NCBI GenBank assembly: GCA_963930055.1
Contig: CAWVKS010000003.1
Coordinates: forward strand, 186,001 to 250,000
Direction: 5' to 3'
Length of the DNA: 64,000 nt
Source of the DNA: Pullichristensenella sp963930055
GTDB taxonomy: Bacteria; Bacillota; Clostridia; Christensenellales; Aristaeellaceae
In this document: one piece after another, positions 57,513 through 64,000 of the stretch
Position numbering within the stretch: the first letter of the stretch is position 1
Layout of the letters: each line of letters opens with the position of its first letter
The notes under the pieces: generated by a model
Seen by the model: only the letters and a program-made list of their open reading frames with translations
Database searches by the model: none
Told to the model about the DNA's origin: nothing
Translations under genes and position numbers: made by a program

Positions 57513-59074
57513 TGTTCCACCTCCGTGAGCACATTGCCCGGCCCGAGTATGTTCTCCGGGTCGAGCTGCCGCTTGAGCGCCCAGAGCTTGCGCATCTTCT
57601 CCTCGCCGTACATGATGAGCGCCAGCTTGCGCTTGATCTTGCCCGCGCCGTGTTCGGCGGTGATGGTGCCGCCCATTTGGCTTACGTCCCGCGCCCACTT
57701 TTCAAACAGCGCGTGCCCGCGCCGGTACTCGTCCAAATTGCGCGCCAGCACGTTCGGGTGTACGTGGTTTTCGCCGATGTGGCCGAAGATGAGGCAGGGC
57801 AGGGCGCTTGCTTCCAGGTCGCGCTTGTAGAGGTGGAACAGCGCGTCAAAGTGCTTATCGTCCACCGCCATGTCGGTCGAAAGTATGGTGATCTCCGGCT
57901 CGTTTTTCTTGTTCTTTTCCACGTGGATGTCGATCGTCTCCGGCACGGAGTGGCGGAACAGAAGCAGCTTTTCCAGCTCCAGCTCGTCGCGCGCCACCCA
58001 GGTGTTGTCCGCGTCGCCGCCGCTTTGGTCGATGACCGGCGCGAGTTTTTCCAGCACCGGGCACAGGCCGCCTTTGTCACGCAGGTTGAACTCCACATAC
58101 ACCGCGCAACAGTAATTCTCCGGCAGTGGCTGCAATTGGCGGAAGGCCGGCGTCTCCGCCTTCTGCGCTTCCACAAGGTCGAGCGCCCGCTTGTCGAAAA
58201 ACTCGATGGAGGCGGGCCTGGGGTCGAACTTCTTCATCGCGTACACGTATTGAAGCGCGTTTTCGTCGTCCGGGAAAAACGCCGTCACGCCGCACAAAAG
58301 CGCGGGGGAGGGGAGCAAAACCAGCTCCAATTCGCTGATGACGCCCAGCGTACCCTGGCTGCCCAGAAACAGGTCGATCAATTCCATGTCCGCGCGCAAA
58401 AGGTAGCCCGCGTCCTTGATGTCCGGCGTGTCAAAGTCGGGCAGCCGCCCCTTGAGCACGGCGCCGTCCGTGCATGGCAGCGCGAACTCGCGCCCCCGCG
58501 CCCGCTCGCGCCCGCGCATAAGCTCCGTCACCCGCCCGTCGGCAAGCACCGCGCGCAGAGCGTTCACATGCGTGCGCGTGCAGCCGTAGAGGAACGAGCG
58601 CGCCCCGCAGGCGTTGCAGCTGGCCATGCCGCCAATGCTGGCCGTCGGCTCGGTGGGGTCTGGGGAGAAAAACAGCGCCCCCGCCCGCACGTCTTTCAGC
58701 GTCTCGCGGGATTCCTCGTCCCACGCGGACACGTCGAAGCTCTTGTTTTTCAGCGCCTTGCGCACCGTGGCCAGCGCCACGCCCGGCTGCACGCGCAAAA
58801 GGAAACGCCCCTCCTCGTCGCGGCGGATGCCGAGTATGCGGTCCATGCGCGAAAGGTTCAAGATCATCCCGCCCTGCGGGCTGGCCCCGCCGGCAAGACC
58901 CGTGCGCGCGCCCTGCGCCGTCAGCGGCACGTGGTTGTCCCGCGCGAAGCGCACCGCCTCGACCAGTTCCGCCTCGCTGCGGGGAAAGGCGATGTAGTCC
59001 GCGCGCCCCATGGTGCGCGATTCGTCGAAGAGATAGTTTTTGTATGCCTCTGTATAGGCCTGAACGATTGACAT
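57509..59074 (-). CDS. FAD-binding 2-hydroxyacid (lactate) dehydrogenase, GlcD/LctD type
   Basis: A 521-residue flavoenzyme. The FAD-binding PCMH domain has TAQGARTGLAGGASPQGG and GGMASCNACGARS. The C-terminal domain has IFGHIGENHVHPN and EHGAGKIKRKLALIMYG, as in GlcD and D-lactate dehydrogenases. Coupling to etfB and etfA matches the LctBCD complex of Acetobacterium woodii, which oxidises lactate with NAD by confurcation with reduced ferredoxin. The substrate here is inferred. The ATG at 59074 is 5 nt from GGAGG. Confidence 0.85.
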   Translation of the reverse strand: MSIVQAYTEAYKNYLFDESRTMGRADYIAFPRSEAELVEAVRFARDNHVPLTAQGARTGLAGGASPQGGMILNLSRMDRILGIRRDEEGRFLLRVQPGVALATVRKALKNKSFDVSAWDEESRETLKDVRAGALFFSPDPTEPTASIGGMASCNACGARSFLYGCTRTHVNALRAVLADGRVTELMRGRERARGREFALPCTDGAVLKGRLPDFDTPDIKDAGYLLRADMELIDLFLGSQGTLGVISELELVLLPSPALLCGVTAFFPDDENALQYVYAMKKFDPRPASIEFFDKRALDLVEAQKAETPAFRQLQPLPENYCCAVYVEFNLRDKGGLCPVLEKLAPVIDQSGGDADNTWVARDELELEKLLLFRHSVPETIDIHVEKNKKNEPEITILSTDMAVDDKHFDALFHLYKRDLEASALPCLIFGHIGENHVHPNVLARNLDEYRRGHALFEKWARDVSQMGGTITAEHGAGKIKRKLALIMYGEEKMRKLWALKRQLDPENILGPGNVLTEVEQ

Positions 59075-59134
59075 GTGCGCCTCCACATCCTATACTATAA
59101 TGCAGTATACTACACGTTCCGGGAGGGAAAAACG

Positions 59135-60358
59135 ATGACCGACACCGCGATTTTGCAGGCCCGCTACGACGCTTTCTGCGCCCTTGGCCTGCGCTTGGAC
59201 ATGTCGCGCGGCAAGCCGGAGCCGCGTCAGCTCGACCTTTCCCTGCCCATGCTGCGCATGACCGACGAAGGCTTTGCCTGCGAGGACGGCGTGGACGCGC
59301 GCAACTACGGCGACCCCACCGGCATCCCCGAGGCCAAACGCCTCTTTGGCGCGCTGCTGGGCATGCCGCCGGAGCAGGTCATCGTCGGCGGCAATTCCAG
59401 CATCAATCTCATCTACGATGCGCTCGTACGCGCCATCCTCCACGGCCCGCTCCCGGGCGATACGCCGTGGAAGGACGTTGCCCACCTCAAGTTCCTCTGC
59501 CCGGTGCCGGGCTACGACTGGCACTTCCACATGCTTGCCATGCTCGGCGTCGAGTGCGTCCCCGTGCCGCTCGTGGAGGGCAGCCCGGATATGGACATGG
59601 TCGAGCGCCTCGTGCGCGACCCCTCTGTGAAGGGCATCATCTGCGTGCCCATGTACGGCAACCCCAGCGGCCTGACCTTTTCCGACGAGGCCGTGCGCCG
59701 TCTCGCGCGCATGGAGACCGCCGCCAGGGACTTCCGCATCTTCTGGGACAACGCCTATTGCGTCCACCACCTCTACGCCGGCCGCCGCGACCGTTTGCTC
59801 GACCTCTACGAGGCCTGTCGCGAAGCCGGCACGGAGGACCGGCCGCTGCTGTTCACCTCCACCTCGAAGATCACCTTTGCCGGCGGCGGCGTCAGCGCCA
59901 TGGCCGCCAGCCCGCGCAACATCGAGCGGCAAGCGGGGCTGCTGCTTTACCAGATGGTCTGCTTTGACAAGGTCAACCAGCTTCGCCACGCCCGCTTTTT
60001 GCCGGACATGGCGGCCATCGAGCGCCACATGGCCCGCCACGCGGAGATATTGCGCCCCAAGTTTGAACTGGTGCTGGACGCGCTCACAAGGGAACTGACT
60101 GGCTGCGGAAGCTGGTCGAAGCCCCTGGGCGGCTACTTTATCTGCTACCGCGCCCCCAGGGGCTGCGCAAGGCGCGTCGTCAAGCTGTGCGCAAACGCCG
60201 GCATTACCCTCACCCCCGCGGGCGCGCCCTTCCCCGGCGGCAACGACCCGGAGGACAGCGTCATCCGCATCGCGCCGACGTATCCGCCCCTGGAAGAGCT
60301 TGCCAAAGTCATGGAGCTGTTCCCCGTGGCGGTCAAATTGGCCATGACGGGGAAGTAG
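59135..60358 (+). CDS. Aspartate-type aminotransferase (PLP, fold type I)
   Basis: A 407-residue enzyme of the aspartate aminotransferase subgroup that includes Corynebacterium AspT (DMSRGKPEPRQLDLS at the N-terminus is typical). PLP is held by Lys245 in STSKITFAGGG, with VPMYGNPSGLTFSD and FWDNAYCVHHLY nearby. It is divergent from the lactate dehydrogenase operon across an AT-rich gap with several TATA(A/C)T boxes. The amino acid substrate is likely aspartate; alanine or aromatic use cannot be excluded. Confidence 0.85.
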   Translation: MTDTAILQARYDAFCALGLRLDMSRGKPEPRQLDLSLPMLRMTDEGFACEDGVDARNYGDPTGIPEAKRLFGALLGMPPEQVIVGGNSSINLIYDALVRAILHGPLPGDTPWKDVAHLKFLCPVPGYDWHFHMLAMLGVECVPVPLVEGSPDMDMVERLVRDPSVKGIICVPMYGNPSGLTFSDEAVRRLARMETAARDFRIFWDNAYCVHHLYAGRRDRLLDLYEACREAGTEDRPLLFTSTSKITFAGGGVSAMAASPRNIERQAGLLLYQMVCFDKVNQLRHARFLPDMAAIERHMARHAEILRPKFELVLDALTRELTGCGSWSKPLGGYFICYRAPRGCARRVVKLCANAGITLTPAGAPFPGGNDPEDSVIRIAPTYPPLEELAKVMELFPVAVKLAMTGK

Positions 60359-60369
60359 ACCGCGAAAGA

Positions 60370-60404
60370 GCGGCGGAAGGTACGAACGCCTTCCGCCGCC
60401 TGTT
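60370..60404 (+). terminator. Terminator of the aminotransferase gene
   Basis: An 11-bp stem GCGGCGGAAGG/CCTTCCGCCGC, then a T-rich stretch; it may also serve the convergent ABC operon. Confidence 0.75.
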
Positions 60405-60414
60405 ATTTTGCCCT

Positions 60415-61215
60415 TTAACCGTTGGAGGAATAGCGCTCGTTGGAGTATCGCTCCAAAAACCTGCGCGTGCGTTCTTCGCGCGGGTTGCCGATGACCTCCT
60501 CGGCCTTTCCGTATTCGACGATCACGCCGCCGTCCATGAACAATACGTTGTCGGCCACCTGCCGGGCAAACTGCATCTCGTGGGTGACGATGAGCATGGT
60601 CGTGTCGCGGTCGGCCAGCGAGCGGATGACGTTCAGGACTTCGCCCGTCAATTCCGGGTCGAGCGCCGAAGTCGGCTCGTCGAAGCAGAGTATGTCCGGC
60701 TCCAGCATCAGCGCCCGGGCGATGGCCACGCGCTGCTGCTGCCCGCCGGAGAGCTGGTGCGGGTAGCTGTCCGCCTTGGAGGAAAGCCCCACGCTCTCCA
60801 GCGCCGCGCGCCCCTTTTCGGCGATTTCGACAAGTATGCGCTTTTTATTGGCCTTGTAGTCCGCGCGCTCCCTGGCCAGCAGCTCCGCCGCCAGCGTCAC
60901 ATTTTTCAGCGCCGTGTACTGGGGAAAGAGGTTGAACGACTGGAACACCAGCCCGAAGCGCAGCTGATTGGCCCGCGCCTGCGCGCCCCTGGGCCGCGGT
61001 TGGGAGGCGTCGAACACCGTGTCGCCCGATACGCGGATCACGCCCGTGTCCGGCGTTTCCAGCGCCGTCAGACAGCGCAACAGCGTGGTCTTGCCGCTGC
61101 CGGAGGAGCCGATGATGGCCAGCGATTCGCCCTTTTCCAGCGAAAAGCTGATATCGCGGATGACCTCCAATTCGCCAAAGTGCTTGGAAAGTCCGGTCAC
61201 TTCAAGGATCGCCAT
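60415..61215 (-). CDS. Polar amino acid ABC transporter ATP-binding protein
   Basis: A 266-residue GlnQ/TcyN-type ATPase: Walker A GSSGSGKTT, Q-loop LVFQSFNLFPQ, signature LSGGQQQRVAIARAL, Walker B LCFDEPTSALDP and switch His in IVTHEMQFA. About 15-20 residues longer than GlnQ because of an insertion after the Q-loop (residues about 110-135, RERADYKANKKR). Last gene of a binding protein-permease-ATPase operon. Confidence 0.93.
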   Translation of the reverse strand: MAILEVTGLSKHFGELEVIRDISFSLEKGESLAIIGSSGSGKTTLLRCLTALETPDTGVIRVSGDTVFDASQPRPRGAQARANQLRFGLVFQSFNLFPQYTALKNVTLAAELLARERADYKANKKRILVEIAEKGRAALESVGLSSKADSYPHQLSGGQQQRVAIARALMLEPDILCFDEPTSALDPELTGEVLNVIRSLADRDTTMLIVTHEMQFARQVADNVLFMDGGVIVEYGKAEEVIGNPREERTRRFLERYSNERYSSNG

Positions 61216-61226
61216 CGTTCACCCTC

Positions 61227-61907
61227 CTATGCGCGGAAGTAGTCCATTTTGCGCTCGATGCGCCCCAGCGCCAGCGTCACCAGCCCGTTAAAGATCAGGA
61301 AGAATATGGCGGTGGTGAACAGCGGCCACAAGAGGCCCTGCCGGGTGTAGTTGTCGGCCACGAACAGTATCTCGGTCACGCTGATGATGCGCGAAAGGGA
61401 CGTGTCCTTGACCAGCGTGATGATCTCGTTGCCCACCGAGGGCGTCACCCGCTTCACTACCTGCAAGAGCACCACTTTGAAAAACACCTGCCGCTTGGTC
61501 ATGCCCAATACCTGCCCGGCCTCGTACTGACCCTGCGGGATGGAGTCGATGCCGCCGCGGAAGATCTCGGAGAAGTAGGCCGCGTAGTTGATGATGAACG
61601 TCACCAGCGTTGCCGTGACGCGGGACTTGATGGGCGGAAGCCCCATCAGCCCCGGGCCGTAGAACACGAAGATGAGTTGCAGCATCAGAGGCGTTCCGCG
61701 AATGACCCACACGAAGCCGCGCGTCAGCAGCCGGATGGGGCGGAACATGCGCCCGAACACGCGAAGGCCCAGCCGCGAGCGGGAGCCGAACATGATGATG
61801 AGGCCCAGCGGCAGCGAACCGATCAGCGTGATGACGAAGATCTGCAAATTCAGCACAAAGCCGTCCAGCAGCTTGCCGAGCACGACCGCACCTTCGGGGG
61901 TGAACAT
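61227..61907 (-). CDS. Polar amino acid ABC transporter permease
   Basis: A 226-residue permease with five membrane helices. It shows the FVWVIRGTPLMLQLIFVFYG segment and the EAA loop EAGQVLGMTKRQVFFKVVLLQ that contacts the ATPase. It likely works as a homodimer, since only one permease gene is present. Confidence 0.93.
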   Translation of the reverse strand: MFTPEGAVVLGKLLDGFVLNLQIFVITLIGSLPLGLIIMFGSRSRLGLRVFGRMFRPIRLLTRGFVWVIRGTPLMLQLIFVFYGPGLMGLPPIKSRVTATLVTFIINYAAYFSEIFRGGIDSIPQGQYEAGQVLGMTKRQVFFKVVLLQVVKRVTPSVGNEIITLVKDTSLSRIISVTEILFVADNYTRQGLLWPLFTTAIFFLIFNGLVTLALGRIERKMDYFRA

Positions 61908-61935
61908 ACGCTTCTCTCTCCTTTATCCGGGGAAT

Positions 61936-61960
61936 GGGCCGCCGGCGCTACCGGCGGCCC
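61936..61960 (-). terminator. Hairpin between binding protein and permease genes
   Basis: A 10-bp stem GGGCCGCCGG/CCGGCGGCCC without a T-run. Such stems often protect the binding protein mRNA and lower downstream expression. Confidence 0.5.
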
Positions 61961-61983
61961 ACATGCTTTCGTCGGTGAATCGC

Positions 61984-62814
61984 TTACTGGATCAGCGCGT
62001 CGGTGAGGCCGTACTTCTCGGCCAGTTCCGCCACCGTGCCGTCCTCCTTCAGCTTGGCGATGGACTCGTTGACCATGGCGGTGAAGTCGCTGCCCTTGCG
62101 GAAGGCGATGCCGTAGAACTGGTCGCCGAAGTTGTTGTCCATGTTGACCACCAGGTCGGCATAGTCGCTGTCCGGGCGCACCATGCCCAGGGCGCAGACG
62201 CTGTCTACCAGGGCGATGTCCGCCGTGCCGGACTTGACTTCCAGAAGCGCGTTGGCCATGGAGCCGACGGGCACGTAGGCGCAGCCCGCGAAGTATTCCT
62301 GCGCGGAGACTTCCACCGTGTCGTCGTCCTCGATGGTGCCCTGCAGCTTGCCCTCGCCGGTGGAGCCCTGCTCGGCCACGACCGTGTAGCCGTTCACGTC
62401 CGCCATGATCTCCTCTTCGCGGTCGGCCTTCATGACCATCGCCTGCGTGTTGAGCAGGTACGGGTCGCTGATGGACATGTTTTCGGCGCGCTCGGGGGTG
62501 ATGCACATGCCGTTCCAGATGCAGTCGATGCTCTTGGAGTTGAGCTCGATCTCCTTGGCGTCCCAGCTGATGACGATGAAGTTGGCCTCGATGCCGAGGT
62601 CCGCGCACACCGCCTGGGCAAGCTCGGTGTCAAAGCCGATCAGGTCGCCCGTCTCGGGATCCTCGTAGTTGATGGGGGCGAAAAGTGTGATGCCGATGTT
62701 GAGGACGCCGTTGCCGAGTATGTAGTCGGCGTCGCTCTCCTCTTCCGCGAAGGCGAAGGCCGCCGTCGAAAGGGCCAGGATCAAAACCAGCAGCATGCTC
62801 AGGATCTTCTTCAT
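61984..62814 (-). CDS. Amino acid ABC transporter substrate-binding protein
   Basis: A 276-residue family 3 binding protein: LNIGITLFAPINYEDPETG, IGFDTELAQAVCADLG and DCIWNGMCITPERAEN. The signal peptide KKILSMLLVLILALSTAAFAFA ends in an Ala-x-Ala site and has no lipobox Cys, so it is not an obvious lipoprotein. The ATG at 62814 is 9 nt after AAAGGAG. The substrate is probably a polar amino acid or cystine; it is not deducible by eye. Confidence 0.9.
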   Translation of the reverse strand: MKKILSMLLVLILALSTAAFAFAEEESDADYILGNGVLNIGITLFAPINYEDPETGDLIGFDTELAQAVCADLGIEANFIVISWDAKEIELNSKSIDCIWNGMCITPERAENMSISDPYLLNTQAMVMKADREEEIMADVNGYTVVAEQGSTGEGKLQGTIEDDDTVEVSAQEYFAGCAYVPVGSMANALLEVKSGTADIALVDSVCALGMVRPDSDYADLVVNMDNNFGDQFYGIAFRKGSDFTAMVNESIAKLKEDGTVAELAEKYGLTDALIQ

Positions 62815-62874
62815 GGTCAAAACGCTCCTTTATTGAAATGGGGTTCTTTTTCCCGTTCGCGTCAGCGCTTTACT

Positions 62875-62905
62875 GTGCTAACGTGGTATGGTGGTATCTT
62901 AGCAC
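62875..62905. promoter_or_regulatory. Inverted and direct repeats over the transporter promoter
   Basis: GTGCTAA (62875-62881) and TTAGCAC (62899-62905) form an inverted repeat spaced by 17 bp. Between them GTGGTAT occurs twice, 8 bp apart (62883 and 62891). The element overlaps the -10 and start region. Confidence 0.5.
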
Positions 62906-62924
62906 AATACACCTGAAAATGCAA
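62896..62924 (-). promoter_or_regulatory. Promoter of the amino acid ABC operon
   Basis: On the minus strand TTGCAT (62924-62919) and TAAGAT (62901-62896) are separated by 17 bp. Confidence 0.6.
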
Positions 62925-62964
62925 TAGCCTGAAAGTAATGTTCCTGTTAAATCGAAAACGGCGC

Positions 62965-62991
62965 AAAAAAACCGCCGGCGCTGGCCGGCGG
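62965..62991 (-). terminator. Terminator of the LysR gene at 63.0 kb
   Basis: A CCGCCGGC/GCCGGCGG stem followed by T7 on the minus strand. Confidence 0.88.
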
Positions 62992-63004
62992 GAAAGGTCA
63001 TTGT

Positions 63005-63949
63005 TTACCGCGCCCCTCTGCGGTCGCCGAAGGCGATGTCGTTGCGGGCGTCAAACAGTTTGTCGATGAACAGGCGGTCGTATTCCGTGAGGTTGTAGCG
63101 CCGGGGGTAGATGAGCACGTCGCGGTAGCGGCGGTTGGAGGCGCATTTTTTTTGCACCAGGCCCCACTGGTCGAGTATGCGCCGCGGCTCGGGCGACGTC
63201 CACATGTAGGTCGTGGGGATGCGGCTCAAAATTTCAAACTGGTCGGCGCGCTCGTAGATGAGTATGCGGCGGTTTTCGCAGTCCCCGGGGCGGTGCGCCG
63301 TCTTGGGCAGGGAGGATAGGTGCGGCACGGTCTTGTCGCCGTGGGTGAGCTCTATATAGTCCTCCAGCCGCACGGGGTCGAGCGGTTCCTCGCCCGCCAG
63401 CGGGTGCGCCCTGGAGAGCAATACCTCGTAGTCGTACTCCCACACCTGCTCAAACGTCAACTCCTTTTCGTCCAGGAAGTCGAGGAAGTGCGCCTCGTGC
63501 TGCACGCGGTAGCGGATGATACCCAGCCGGAAGCGCCCGGAGAGCACGTTGTTGACCGTCTGCACGGAATTGGTCTCCTTAATGCTCAGCCGCATGTCCA
63601 TGTGGGGGTCGAGCGCCTCGATAAACCGCGCCACGCCGTCGGCGATGTAGCTGCCGCGCGGCATGGAAAGGCTCAGCCTCTGCACGTTGCCGCTCTGTTC
63701 GTCGCGGAGGGCTTCCATCTGTTCCACCTGCAAAAGCACGCCCCGCGCCAGTTTGAGGAATTCCACGCCCCGCCGCGTGGGCACCACGCCGCGCGGCGTG
63801 CGCTCAAACACGGGAAAGCCCAGGTTTTCCTCCAATTCGCGGATGGCCTTGCTGAGGTTGGGTTGCGCCATATAGAGGTTTTCCGCCGCCTGGGAGATGG
63901 AGCCTGTGCGCTCCACTTCGATGGCGTATTTAAACTGGGTGATGTTCAT
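63005..63949 (-). CDS. LysR-family transcriptional regulator
   Basis: A 314-residue LysR protein. The winged helix reads NITQFKYAIEVERTGSISQAAENLYMAQPNLSKAIRELE with TPRGVVPTRRG as wing. The effector domain (from about residue 90) is longer than usual, with an extra segment near residues 215-250 (KTVPHLSSLPKTAHRPG) and a basic C-terminal tail. It lies upstream of the amino acid ABC operon on the same strand but ends at its own terminator. Control of that operon is possible by proximity only. Confidence 0.85.
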   Translation of the reverse strand: MNITQFKYAIEVERTGSISQAAENLYMAQPNLSKAIRELEENLGFPVFERTPRGVVPTRRGVEFLKLARGVLLQVEQMEALRDEQSGNVQRLSLSMPRGSYIADGVARFIEALDPHMDMRLSIKETNSVQTVNNVLSGRFRLGIIRYRVQHEAHFLDFLDEKELTFEQVWEYDYEVLLSRAHPLAGEEPLDPVRLEDYIELTHGDKTVPHLSSLPKTAHRPGDCENRRILIYERADQFEILSRIPTTYMWTSPEPRRILDQWGLVQKKCASNRRYRDVLIYPRRYNLTEYDRLFIDKLFDARNDIAFGDRRGAR

Positions 63950-63970
63950 GTGCGTCCTCCGTTCCCGTCT

Positions 63971-63999
63971 ATTATACCGCTTCCGGGGCGGGGGGTCAA
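63971..63999 (-). promoter_or_regulatory. Promoter of the LysR gene at 63.0 kb
   Basis: On the minus strand TTGACC (63999-63994) and TATAAT (63976-63971) are separated by 17 bp. Confidence 0.7.
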
Positions 64000-64000
64000 C

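Overview
The window is about 64 kb of gene-dense, high-GC (roughly two thirds G+C by eye) bacterial chromosome. It most likely comes from a GC-rich member of the Clostridia (Bacillota), perhaps an uncultured gut or rumen lineage. The reasons are FabK as enoyl-ACP reductase, a FabT-like MarR regulator, DegV and YitT proteins, VanZ domains, a tandem glycine riboswitch on a split gcvPA/gcvPB glycine cleavage operon, a Clostridia-type Cys/His surface module, strong GGAGG ribosome binding sites and near-consensus sigma-A promoters with 17-bp spacers. No rRNA, tRNA, CRISPR array, insertion sequence or phage gene was seen, so this reads as core chromosome rather than an island.

Layout. 1-8.3 kb: the 3' end of a Cys/His-module protein, an MFS transporter divergent from an AraC regulator, an ABC exporter pair whose promoter spacer holds a G9 tract, and a LysR regulator divergent from a small helical protein and an alpha/beta hydrolase. 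8.4-10.9 kb: greA-lysS, where LysS carries an extra C-terminal tRNA-binding domain. 11-15.7 kb: an OmpR-type regulator, a histidine kinase and a secreted PepSY protein, next to a secreted Ig-like protein and a VanZ-RDD membrane protein. 15.8-18.6 kb: MerR-DUF5655, YitT and a PHP hydrolase. 18.7-29.0 kb: one operon for the whole type II fatty acid pathway, marR(fabT)-fabH-acpP-fabK-fabD-fabG-fabF-accB-fabZ-accC-accD-accA-degV. It runs from acetyl-CoA carboxylation through initiation, elongation and reduction to a fatty-acid-binding DegV protein.

29.2-33.0 kb holds the most unusual locus: a secreted amino-acid-type binding protein followed 16 nt later by a 1020-residue protein with two extracellular Cache-like sensor domains fused to an MscS channel. 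No ABC permease or ATPase is present, which suggests a ligand-gated channel system. 33.1-37.0 kb: malQ-glgP for maltodextrin and glycogen breakdown. 37.2-41.7 kb: gcvT-gcvH-gcvPA-gcvPB behind a promoter, a tandem glycine riboswitch and a terminator. 41.7-46.6 kb: an ABC ATPase and a 1409-residue FtsX-type permease with a coiled coil of about 600 residues containing three repeats of 96-97 residues. 46.9-49.5 kb: a DUF4342 protein and a second regulator/kinase pair.

49.7-55.7 kb: cimA (citramalate, isoleucine pathway), parA-parB (chromosome segregation) and argG-argH (arginine). cimA and parA are each broken by one extra G in a short G-run, which looks like sequence error more than decay. 55.8-59.1 kb: an FAD 2-hydroxyacid dehydrogenase with EtfBA, resembling the electron-confurcating lactate dehydrogenase. 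59.1-60.4 kb: an aspartate-type aminotransferase. 60.4-64 kb: an amino-acid ABC importer (binding protein, permease, ATPase) and a LysR regulator. Neighbouring genes are often joined by ATGA stop/start overlaps, so translational coupling is probably common. Start sites below were chosen from ribosome binding site spacing.
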